This document shows, piece after piece, positions 26,838-33,912 of a stretch of DNA of 64,000 bases. Made by a program: the position numbers and the translations under genes. The DNA lies in the NCBI GenBank assembly GCA_026398615.1, contig JAPLSN010000031.1:1-64000 (forward strand), written 5' to 3'. The DNA comes from Spirochaetota bacterium. GTDB taxonomy: Bacteria; Spirochaetota; Spirochaetia; Treponematales; UBA12059. Each line of letters opens with the position of its first letter. Position 1 is the stretch's first letter. The notes under the pieces are model-generated. The model made no database searches, was not told where the DNA came from, and saw only the letters and a program-made list of their open reading frames with translations.

Positions 26838-27551
26838 ATGAAAGAACTCTTCGAGAAGAAACAGGACTGGAACGACGTGGAAGTCGCCGACATCGAATAC
26901 AACATGCTCAAGGGCGTGATGGGTACGCGCACGGAAGAGGCGGTGGAAGCCGCCATGACCTACGCGAGCTACCTCAACTTCACGGGGATCACGAACGGCA
27001 ACTACCCCGTGTTCCTCAAGGTGCTCATGACGAGGAACCACAACGTCATCGACGCGCTCCTCGGAACGCGCGACCCGTTCCTGTTCATGAGTTCCATACA
27101 GCCCAACTATTTCATCGTTTCCACCTGCTTCACCATCCTGGCCAAGTACCGCAAGGGAGAAATCTATCCCAAGACCCTGGGCATCATCCTGGGCGTGTTC
27201 CAGGCCACGTACAATTCGCCGCTCGACGGGTACAAGATCTATCCGGTGTCGGTAGCCGACGTGAACAGCCTCGGGAAGCACCTGAACGAGGACAAGGGGC
27301 AGGATGACCTCCTGAACCGCTCCATCCTGGACATACTGGACAAGATCTCCTCGCTGGAAGGCCAGAACGTGAACGAGGACATGGAAGACCTGGCGGTGCA
27401 CGCGCACAATATCCGCAACAACTTCTTTGACTCCACCAAGCGCCTCGTGGACGTCATACCCGAAGTGCTGCTGCGCATAGAACCGAACATGGACAAGGAC
27501 GTCCTGCCTCGCAAGCGCATCCCGGTAGCGGAAGCCGCCGCGGCCAAGTAA
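26838..27551 (+). CDS. Paralogue C of the uncharacterised family
   Basis: 237 residues, closest to B: MGTRTEEAVEAAMTYASYL, NYPVFLKVLMTRNHNVID, EIYPKTLGIILGVFQATY, VADVNSLGKHLNEDKG, SILDILDKISSLEG and FFDSTKRLVDVIPEVLLR. AGGAGCG lies ahead of the ATG. The last 20 residues are Ala-rich and basic (LPRKRIPVAEAAAAK). It is co-transcribed with B and ends in a clear terminator. B and C probably arose by tandem duplication; keeping both suggests a hetero-oligomer or distinct partners. No known domain recognised. Confidence 0.8.
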   Translation: MKELFEKKQDWNDVEVADIEYNMLKGVMGTRTEEAVEAAMTYASYLNFTGITNGNYPVFLKVLMTRNHNVIDALLGTRDPFLFMSSIQPNYFIVSTCFTILAKYRKGEIYPKTLGIILGVFQATYNSPLDGYKIYPVSVADVNSLGKHLNEDKGQDDLLNRSILDILDKISSLEGQNVNEDMEDLAVHAHNIRNNFFDSTKRLVDVIPEVLLRIEPNMDKDVLPRKRIPVAEAAAAK

Positions 27552-27564
27552 GGCTATGGGAAAG

Positions 27565-27600
27565 GGCGCCCTTCCTCCTGCAGGCGGGGCGCCATTTTTT
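27565..27600 (+). terminator. Rho-independent terminator after paralogue C
   Basis: Stem GGCGCCC (27565-27571) / GGGCGCC (27587-27593), 15-nt loop, then A and six T (27595-27600), beginning 13 bp after the stop of C. Confidence 0.85.
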
Positions 27601-27613
27601 AGCTGATGAAACC

Positions 27614-27757
27614 TACCTTGAATCTTGCGACATGCCAGAGCATGTCGCGTTACTATCGTTGGTCTCAGTATATGTTGCAATTGCGCAGAAAACCGCAAGG
27701 TTTTCTAGGAATTGCAGAGCGGGTTATTGAAAAGCCCCAAGTTTTTCAATAAGCTGC
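27614..27757 (+). repeat. Element R2: hairpin-rich leader, copy 2
   Basis: Carries the R1 motif order with an insertion of about 50 nt. After TACCTTGAATCT comes a perfect 9-bp hairpin with a CAGA loop (27627-27648). Then an 8-bp hairpin AGAAAACC-GCAA-GGTTTTCT (27687-27706) flanked by CAATT/AATTG, then a 10-bp hairpin TTATTGAAAA / TTTTCAATAA (27724-27752). The last hairpin ends 8 nt before the AGGAGG ribosome site of paralogue D, so it could modulate translation. Confidence 0.65.
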
Positions 27758-27770
27758 CCAGGAGGTAAGC

Positions 27771-28472
27771 ATGCTCGGGCAACCGTGGCCGATGTGGTCT
27801 GAAAACGAAATAGACGCGCTCAAACTCGGATATCTCAACGATATCCTGGAATGCCGGGAAGGCTACGGAGCTTTCGCGGCGGTGGCGTTCGCCCATTACC
27901 TGGCGAACAAGGTCGGGATAAATTCCGACAACTATCCCATGTATTTCCGCCTGCTCGAATCGGGCAACCGCTGGGTGGTGGATACCCTCGTGGGCAGCAA
28001 GGAACCTTCGAAGCTGTTCGGCAGCATCCAGCCGAATACCTTCATGCTCAAGGAATGCTTCGCCATGTTGACCGCGTGGAAACCCGGTGAAGTTTACCCG
28101 AAAAGCCTGGAAGTGATGTACGGTCTCCTGACCCTGTGCTACGAGATACCGGAAGAAGGGTATCGCCTGTATCCGCTCACGGTGAACGACGTGAACAACC
28201 TGGGCAAGCACCTGGATAAGACCAGGGACCAGATGGAACCGCTCAACCGGATCGTGCTTTCCGTGCTGGACAGGGTAGCCGGGCTCATCGAGCCGCAGAA
28301 ACCGCTTCCCGCGCGCGAAGTGCAAGACGTGGCCCTGCAGGCGAACAACATCCGCGGCAAGTTCCTGGACATGACCAAGCGCATGAACGAGTCCATTCCG
28401 GACATCCTGCTGGTGCGTGGCGACTACAAGACCAGTGAAGTGAAGCCGGACGTTCCCAAGCTCGATATATAA
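27771..28472 (+). CDS. Paralogue D of the uncharacterised family
   Basis: 233 residues, more diverged. It keeps ECREGYGAFAAVAFAHYLAN, NYPMYFRLLESGNRWVVD, EVYPKSLEVMYGLLTLCY, VNDVNNLGKHLDKTRD, VLSVLDRVAGL and KFLDMTKRMNESIPDILLV. It has a near-ideal AGGAGG ribosome site and its own structured leader (R2), so expression is separate from B and C. The start MLGQPWPMWSENEIDAL differs from the other members. Followed after 141 bp by the pseudokinase gene; a GC-rich inverted repeat (GGGCGGG / CCCGCCC, about 28486-28527) lies between. Function unknown. Confidence 0.8.
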   Translation: MLGQPWPMWSENEIDALKLGYLNDILECREGYGAFAAVAFAHYLANKVGINSDNYPMYFRLLESGNRWVVDTLVGSKEPSKLFGSIQPNTFMLKECFAMLTAWKPGEVYPKSLEVMYGLLTLCYEIPEEGYRLYPLTVNDVNNLGKHLDKTRDQMEPLNRIVLSVLDRVAGLIEPQKPLPAREVQDVALQANNIRGKFLDMTKRMNESIPDILLVRGDYKTSEVKPDVPKLDI

Positions 28473-28613
28473 TGTTTCCGCGGGGCGGGCAGGAAACGCG
28501 AGCGTTCCCTCCCGCCCGGTTCGTCGTCAGCACGGTTATTCCAAGGGCGCGAACTCCGGATCGTACGCGCGGAAGGGCGTGCGCCGCGCGGGTAACGATA
28601 TCCGGAAACATAC

Positions 28614-30701
28614 ATGCTGTGCGCTCATTCGATCGTCAACAACTGCTATATTCTCCAGGAAAAAAAGGGCGAAGACGCGTTCAGCGAAATCTGGCGGGCC
28701 AGCGCCATGTTTTCCGCCACGAATTTCCTGCTCCGCTTCCTGAAACCGGGTCTTCCCGAGGAATCCATGACCGCCCTGCACGAATTGGCGCTCAACGCGT
28801 ACGGCGTTCGCCATGGCGCCGTCATCGACGTGGTGGAACTGGAACGCTACGACGGGCGCATGTTCATTTCATCCGAATACGACGGCCAGACCCGCCTGCG
28901 CGACATCCACGATTCGCAAGCCACCTTTCCCCTGGAACACATCTGCAGGTTCATCCTCGAACTGGCGCAGGGCCTGGACACGTTTCACCAGCGCGGCTTC
29001 GTGTACGGCACGCTGAACGCGGAAAGCGTCTATGTATCGAAGGAAGCGGGCGTCATCACCGAGCTGCGGTTCCTGAAACCGGGCTATGCACCTCTCGTCG
29101 GGCTTCTCCCGAGGGACGATCCCGAATCGATCCTGGAGAACCAGGGTTACCTGGCTCCCGAGCTCAAGGGCGCTTCCGGGCATCCTGTCGACCCGCGGGC
29201 CGACCTGTATTCCCTGGGCGTGCACCTGTACCGTTTCATTACCGGACTCATGCCATTCAGGGGCCAATCAGCGCTTCGCGCCCTGGACAAGGCGGTATCG
29301 GTGCTGCATGTGTCGAACGCGCTGGCGCGCCGCGGCGTGCCGCCCGAGCTGATGCGCATGACGGTGGCCTGCCTGCGCAAGAATCCCCGACAGCGCTATC
29401 CCTCCGTGGTGGAGCTGGTGCGCGACCTGAAGGCGTTCATGGACGGGCGCCGCATGGATTCCATCCGCGCGGGCGCCACCGATCCGCTCGCGTACCTGGA
29501 AGGCCTCAATAAAAGGAGGGAACGCCCGGGTGCGGGGCACGTCGTCCGTACGCTCGACATGGCGGAATACTTCCGCGCCCTGTCGGAAGGTCCGCGCGAA
29601 CGCGCGGGGACGCCGATCTCGGGTCGCTTCCCGCCGGAGAACGCGGTTTCCGGCGGCAATGCCTTCGCCGGCTATGCCGAACTGGAAGAACTGGAATCCG
29701 CGGGTCCGGAGGACGACGAAAGCCTGTCCGCCGATGATTACGTGGCGATGAGCATGGAAACCTGCTCCGGCGAACCGCAGGTCGAGGCGAAACCCGACAC
29801 GGCGCCAATGCCCGCCGGCGTCGTCCCGGAGCCTCCTGGATTTCGGCATGGCGATTACTGGAGCCAGGTGTCCACCGGCTTGGATGCAGGCGCAAGCGTG
29901 AACGGAAAGCGCCCGCCCGGACCGGAACGGGAAACCGTGGCGGCGACAGCTGCCGGCGCACCGGTGGATGCCCCGGTCATTGACGGAAGTACCGCTGTCC
30001 GCCAAGCCGGACGGGACATCGCCGGCGGAACGGGTCCAGCCGCCATCCGGAGAAAACCGTCCGCCGCGGCCGCAAACAAGGAATCCGGTGAAACCGAAGA
30101 CGCAGGCGAAGGCCTTCGCGCTCCCGGCGTTTCGTGGTGTCATCGATCGGTACGCGCCGATACGGTGGCGACGGTTCTCCTGCAGGCGTTCAAATCGGCG
30201 GCCAGGGGCGAAGGTACCTTCCGTTTCCTGGAGCATCCATCGGATCCGCATACGCGTTCCACCCTGGAGCGGGTGTTCGCGCTCATGCAGACCCAGGGAA
30301 CATTGGTCGATGTCGCGCCGAAGGGAGGGGCCGCGGAGGATTTTCTCCGGGCGCTGAAGTCCGCTCTGGAAGCTGCCGTAGCTTCCCGGCATCCGCGCGA
30401 GCGGAGGCGATTTGCCGCGAAAGCCGACAAGGCGTACGCCGGCGCCGAAGCCGCCCTCTCGATGCCCGCCGATCGGTCTGCGGAGGCCCCGAAGCAAGAG
30501 GATGCATGCATTTCGGCCGCGGCCGCGGCGCTCGTGCGCCTCGGGACAGGAGCCAGGCCGGCCGCCGTCATCGTCCGCGACGCGAACGGCCTCGATGCGC
30601 GCGCCCTGGAGTACCTGGTCGCCGTCGCGGCCCTGGTCCCGGGGAAAGCCATGTGCGTGTTCGCGTTTTTCGAGGACGAAGCGCCGGTCTCCTGGCGCTG
30701 A
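28614..30701 (+). CDS. Serine/threonine pseudokinase fused to a degenerate AAA-type domain
   Basis: 695 residues, no signal or membrane span. Residues 10-275 have the protein-kinase fold but lack catalytic residues. The HRDLKPxN loop reads FVYGTLNAES (129-138, catalytic Asp replaced by Thr), DFG is replaced by LKPG (154-157), and the glycine loop and VAIK lysine are eroded. Structural motifs YLAPEL (179) and DPRADLYSLGV (193-203) are intact. A disordered linker of about 230 residues follows. The last 190 residues resemble AAA_16 ATPases: RGEGTFRFLEHPSDPHTRST stands where a P-loop belongs, and AAVIVRDANGLDARALEYL is Walker-B-like. It is probably a scaffold or receptor for the upstream kinase/phosphatase pair. 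Only a weak GGAAAC ribosome site is seen. Confidence 0.72.
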   Translation: MLCAHSIVNNCYILQEKKGEDAFSEIWRASAMFSATNFLLRFLKPGLPEESMTALHELALNAYGVRHGAVIDVVELERYDGRMFISSEYDGQTRLRDIHDSQATFPLEHICRFILELAQGLDTFHQRGFVYGTLNAESVYVSKEAGVITELRFLKPGYAPLVGLLPRDDPESILENQGYLAPELKGASGHPVDPRADLYSLGVHLYRFITGLMPFRGQSALRALDKAVSVLHVSNALARRGVPPELMRMTVACLRKNPRQRYPSVVELVRDLKAFMDGRRMDSIRAGATDPLAYLEGLNKRRERPGAGHVVRTLDMAEYFRALSEGPRERAGTPISGRFPPENAVSGGNAFAGYAELEELESAGPEDDESLSADDYVAMSMETCSGEPQVEAKPDTAPMPAGVVPEPPGFRHGDYWSQVSTGLDAGASVNGKRPPGPERETVAATAAGAPVDAPVIDGSTAVRQAGRDIAGGTGPAAIRRKPSAAAANKESGETEDAGEGLRAPGVSWCHRSVRADTVATVLLQAFKSAARGEGTFRFLEHPSDPHTRSTLERVFALMQTQGTLVDVAPKGGAAEDFLRALKSALEAAVASRHPRERRRFAAKADKAYAGAEAALSMPADRSAEAPKQEDACISAAAAALVRLGTGARPAAVIVRDANGLDARALEYLVAVAALVPGKAMCVFAFFEDEAPVSWR

Positions 30702-30805
30702 GTTTCAGCTGGAAGGCCCGCTCCCTTGACGGGCGCGGCGCACAAGCATAACTTGATCCGGCGCCGAACTTCGGAGCCGGAAACGTATCCGGCGGCAGGA
30801 GACCC

Positions 30806-31750
30806 ATGAAGAAGAACTTCGTTCCGATCCTCGTCTCCTATTTCGCCATCTACACGATCTGGGGATCCACCTACCTCGCGATCCGGTGGAGCGTCGAGAG
30901 CCTGCCGCCTTTCTATGTCGTCGGCATCAGGTTCTTCCTGAGCGGCCTCGTCTTCCTCCTCGTGTCCGTCGCGAGCGGGAAGCTGAAACGTTTTCCGTCC
31001 GTGAAGGAACTCCTTTCGGCGGCTTTTCTCGCGGTCTTTCTGCTGCTGTGCGGCAACGGCTTCGTGTCGGTCGGCGAGACGAGCGTCGACAGCTACATCG
31101 CCGCCATCATCATCTCCTCGACGCCCTTCTGCGTGGCCTTTTTCAACAGGGTCATCTTCAAGGAGAAACTTTCGGCCACCAGGCTTGCGGGCATGGCCCT
31201 CGGCCTCGCCGGCGTCGCCGCCCTCATGTACGACGGGCGCGCCGCGCGCTTTACCCTCAGCTATGGGATGCTGTTCATCGTCGTCGGATTCCTCTCCTGG
31301 GGCTTCGGGACTTCGATGAGCCGCGCGCTCGCCGTGCACCCGGACAACTTCGTCAACTCGGGTCTGGAGTGGACCATGGCCGGCGCCGCCGCCCTGGTCG
31401 TCTCGCAGTTCATCTACGCGCCCCTCCCCGAGGTCCTGCCGCCGGTGACGCCCCGTTCGTGGTGGGGGCTGCTCTACCTCACGACGGTCGGCGCCTCGGC
31501 GCTGGCGGCCTACAATTACCTGCTCAAGAACGAGCCTTCGAGCCGCATCGTGAGCTACGCGATCGTCAACCCGCTCATCGCGGTGCTCCTCGGCATCCTC
31601 CTCGCCGGGGAAAAGCCGGTGCCCCTCCTCGCCGTCGGCATGCCGGTCATCATCGCGGGCCTCGTCCTGATGCTCTATGGCGACGCGTTGGCTGCCGCAA
31701 TCTCGGCCAGGCTCGGGAAGGCCGACGGAAAAAGGCCATGGACTCCATAG
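30806..31750 (+). CDS. EamA/DMT-family transporter
   Basis: 314 residues with ten predicted membrane segments in two EamA repeats. The first begins FAIYTIWGSTYLAIRW, with GETSVDSYIAAIIISSTPF at its end. The second repeat ends NPLIAVLLGILLAGEKP. The family exports or imports amino acids, drugs or metabolites; close members are YedA-like. AGGAG precedes the ATG. The 3' end overlaps the isoaspartyl-peptidase start by 13 nt, so the transporter and hydrolase are co-expressed; a role in handling amino acids or small peptides is an inference from that. Confidence 0.88.
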   Translation: MKKNFVPILVSYFAIYTIWGSTYLAIRWSVESLPPFYVVGIRFFLSGLVFLLVSVASGKLKRFPSVKELLSAAFLAVFLLLCGNGFVSVGETSVDSYIAAIIISSTPFCVAFFNRVIFKEKLSATRLAGMALGLAGVAALMYDGRAARFTLSYGMLFIVVGFLSWGFGTSMSRALAVHPDNFVNSGLEWTMAGAAALVVSQFIYAPLPEVLPPVTPRSWWGLLYLTTVGASALAAYNYLLKNEPSSRIVSYAIVNPLIAVLLGILLAGEKPVPLLAVGMPVIIAGLVLMLYGDALAAAISARLGKADGKRPWTP

Positions 31751-32718
31751 CCATCCAGCAGGCCCGGAGCCCCGACGAACCCGTCGTGCTCGTGCACGGC
31801 GGCGCCTGGAATATCCCGGAGGATCTCCGGGCCGCGCACGTGGCGGGGACGGCCGTGGCCTATCGGGCCGCCCTCGACGCTCTCAGCCGATCGGACGAGC
31901 CGCTCGACGCCGTCGTGGCCGCCCTGGTCTCCATGGAGGACGATCCCACCTTCGACGCGGGTACGGGCAGCTTCCTCGACGAGGACGGACGCGTCTGCAT
32001 GGACGCGGCGATCATGCGGGGAAGCGACCTCGCGGCGGGCGCCGTGGCGGCCATCGGGCGGTTTCCCAATCCATCGCGCATCGCGCGCGCCGTGATGGAA
32101 TGCACGGAGCATGTGTTCCTCATAGGAGAGGGCGCGGAACGGTTCGCGATCCAGCGGGGTTTCAAGCCCGTGGATCCGCGGAGCCTGGTGCTCCCGCGTG
32201 AATTCGAAGGCTATGAAGCCTGGATCCGGGCGGGCAGGCCCGACGCGCGGACCTTCTTCGACGAGGAGGGCAGCGCCGCCGCCTCAGGTCGCGGCAGCCC
32301 GCAGGACAGGCGCGGCACGGTAGGCATCGTCCTCGCGGGTCGGCCCGGCCCGGACGGGAGGCGTCCCCTTTTCGCGGGCATCAGCACGGGCGGTACGCGG
32401 GGAAAGATGGCTGGGCGCGTCGGCGACGCCCCCCTGATCGGCTGCGGGCTCTACGCGGACGACGAGGGCGCCGCGGTCTGCTGCACAGGCTGGGGGGAGG
32501 CTTTCATCCGCAGCGCCGCGGCCAAGTCGGTGTCCGACTCGGTCGCACGCGGATCCCACCCCCAGGATGCCGTCGAATCGACCCTCATGGCCATCCTTCG
32601 CCGCACCGGAGGACGGGGCGGCATCATCGCGCTTGCGCCGGACGGCAGGACCGGAGCCGCCTTCACGACTCCCGACATGGCTTTCGCGGGGCAGACCTGC
32701 GTAAAGCTGGAAGTATGA
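31738..32718 (+). CDS. Isoaspartyl peptidase / type 2 L-asparaginase (Ntn hydrolase)
   Basis: 326 residues, the expected length. It starts with VVLVHGGAWNIP and carries the autocleavage site RRGTVGIVLAG, where the threonine becomes the N-terminal nucleophile. The substrate-binding block STGG, then GKMAGRVGDAPLIGCGLYAD, follows. The proenzyme splits into alpha and beta subunits and hydrolyses isoaspartyl dipeptides or asparagine. The usual Gly-rich stretch before the beta chain is short here. It starts inside the transporter gene (ATG 31738, GGAAAAAGG upstream). The cytoplasm is the expected location because no signal peptide is present. Confidence 0.9.
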   Translation: MDSIAIQQARSPDEPVVLVHGGAWNIPEDLRAAHVAGTAVAYRAALDALSRSDEPLDAVVAALVSMEDDPTFDAGTGSFLDEDGRVCMDAAIMRGSDLAAGAVAAIGRFPNPSRIARAVMECTEHVFLIGEGAERFAIQRGFKPVDPRSLVLPREFEGYEAWIRAGRPDARTFFDEEGSAAASGRGSPQDRRGTVGIVLAGRPGPDGRRPLFAGISTGGTRGKMAGRVGDAPLIGCGLYADDEGAAVCCTGWGEAFIRSAAAKSVSDSVARGSHPQDAVESTLMAILRRTGGRGGIIALAPDGRTGAAFTTPDMAFAGQTCVKLEV

Positions 32719-32828
32719 GAGGTTCTGCCAAAAGTCAGACGACTTCTGAAATTGGTCATGAATCAATGGAATATTCATGCACTCGGGATTCATGGCGCCG
32801 TGACATCCGGGCAGGGCACATGATCGAA

Positions 32829-32858
32829 TTGGACGGGTACTTCTAGCTTCTCTATACT
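32829..32858 (+). promoter_or_regulatory. Probable promoter of the ATP-grasp operon
   Basis: -35 TTGGAC (32829-32834), 18-bp spacer, -10 TATACT (32853-32858), about 45 bp ahead of the GTG start. Further upstream, ATGAAT / ATTCAT (32758-32778) form a small inverted repeat. Confidence 0.5.
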
Positions 32859-32910
32859 TGAAAACGTGTAGTTACCTCCCCTGAAGATTCCGCCCGAGGA
32901 GGTTCGAGGC

Positions 32911-33912
32911 GTGCCACAATCATCGCCCGGTTCCCGTCCGTCCATGAGACTCCTGTTGCTGTATGCCCGGAGTGCCGATCCGGGACGCCGGGCTGCGGAC
33001 GAGGCGCGATTCACCCTCTTCCGCGATGCGCTCGCGGCCGGGGGCATCGAAGCCGTCCCCGCGGGATTTTCGAGCGAGCGGGAATTCCTTTCCCTCATCC
33101 GGGAAACCCGTCCCGATCTCATATTCTGCGCCGCGCACCGCGTGCCGATCCGGGGCGGGCCGCCGCGCGGCGCGCACGACATCATCGAGGAACTCCGCAT
33201 ACCCTTCGTCGGTTCTTCCGCGCGGGCCATCGAACTTGCTCTCGACAAGGACGCCCTCAAGCGCGCATGGCTCGCAGGAGGGGTACGGACGCCCGCGTGG
33301 TTTTCGTTCGGGAACGAAACGGGACCAGCTGACGATCCGCGTGGGGCGCTCGACGGGGCCCTGGATTTCCCCTACATCGTCAAACCGGCGCTCGAAGGCA
33401 ACAGCCGCGGCATTTCCCGGGATTCGGTGGTCCGTTCCTCCGGCGAACTTCGCGCCAAGGCGGACTCCGTGGTCCGGGAGTATGGCCCCGTGATCGTCGA
33501 GCGCTTCCTCGAAGGCCCGGATCGACGGGAATTCACAGTCGCGATGATCGGCAACGGGGATCGCTCGCTCGTCATGCCGGCGGAACTCACTTTCAGGGAG
33601 CCGACCCTGTTCCCCGTGATCACCACGGACGACAAGGACGGACAGCGCACCCTCGCGGTCCCGGTGGAGGATCCTGCCTTGTCGGCCAAGGTATCGGCCT
33701 TCGCCCGCTCCGCCTTCGCGATCGCCGGGGTGCGGGATTACGCTCGCGGCGATTTCATCCTTTCCGGCGGCGAGCTGTACGCGATCGAAGTCAACGGCCA
33801 GCCGATGGTACCGGACAGCTGGTTCGCCGCCTGTTCCCGGGGAGCCGGACTCGGCGAGGAAGCCTATCTCAATGCGATCGTCCTCGCGGCCGCCGAGAGG
33901 GTCGCGGGATGA
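32911..33912 (+). CDS. ATP-grasp ligase (D-Ala-D-Ala ligase-like)
   Basis: 333 residues from a GTG start with a strong AGGAGG site 8 nt upstream; ATG 32944 is the alternative. Motifs of the D-alanine ligase-type ATP-grasp fold are present: DLIFCAAHRVP in the N-domain, FVGSSARAIELALDKDALKRA, FPYIVKPALEGNSRGI (ATP lysine and loop), IVERFLEGPDRREFTVAMIG and a final YAIEVNGQPMVP, where Glu and Asn would bind metal. The family joins a carboxylate to an amine using ATP. Its overlap with a B12-mutase-like gene (ATGA) and with an opine-dehydrogenase-like gene downstream argues against cell-wall synthesis and for a dedicated amino-acid-derived product. Confidence 0.8.
   Translation: MPQSSPGSRPSMRLLLLYARSADPGRRAADEARFTLFRDALAAGGIEAVPAGFSSEREFLSLIRETRPDLIFCAAHRVPIRGGPPRGAHDIIEELRIPFVGSSARAIELALDKDALKRAWLAGGVRTPAWFSFGNETGPADDPRGALDGALDFPYIVKPALEGNSRGISRDSVVRSSGELRAKADSVVREYGPVIVERFLEGPDRREFTVAMIGNGDRSLVMPAELTFREPTLFPVITTDDKDGQRTLAVPVEDPALSAKVSAFARSAFAIAGVRDYARGDFILSGGELYAIEVNGQPMVPDSWFAACSRGAGLGEEAYLNAIVLAAAERVAG

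Noticed and set aside
23956-27757. R1/R2 as a c-di-GMP riboswitch or a CRISPR fragment
   Set aside because: Neither the GEMM core sequence nor regular repeats with unique spacers are seen; only the hairpin series is shared.
30886-31737. Extension of the isoaspartyl peptidase frame upstream by about 280 codons
   Set aside because: The extra part overlaps the EamA transporter in another frame and is Arg-rich; the family start fits ATG 31738.
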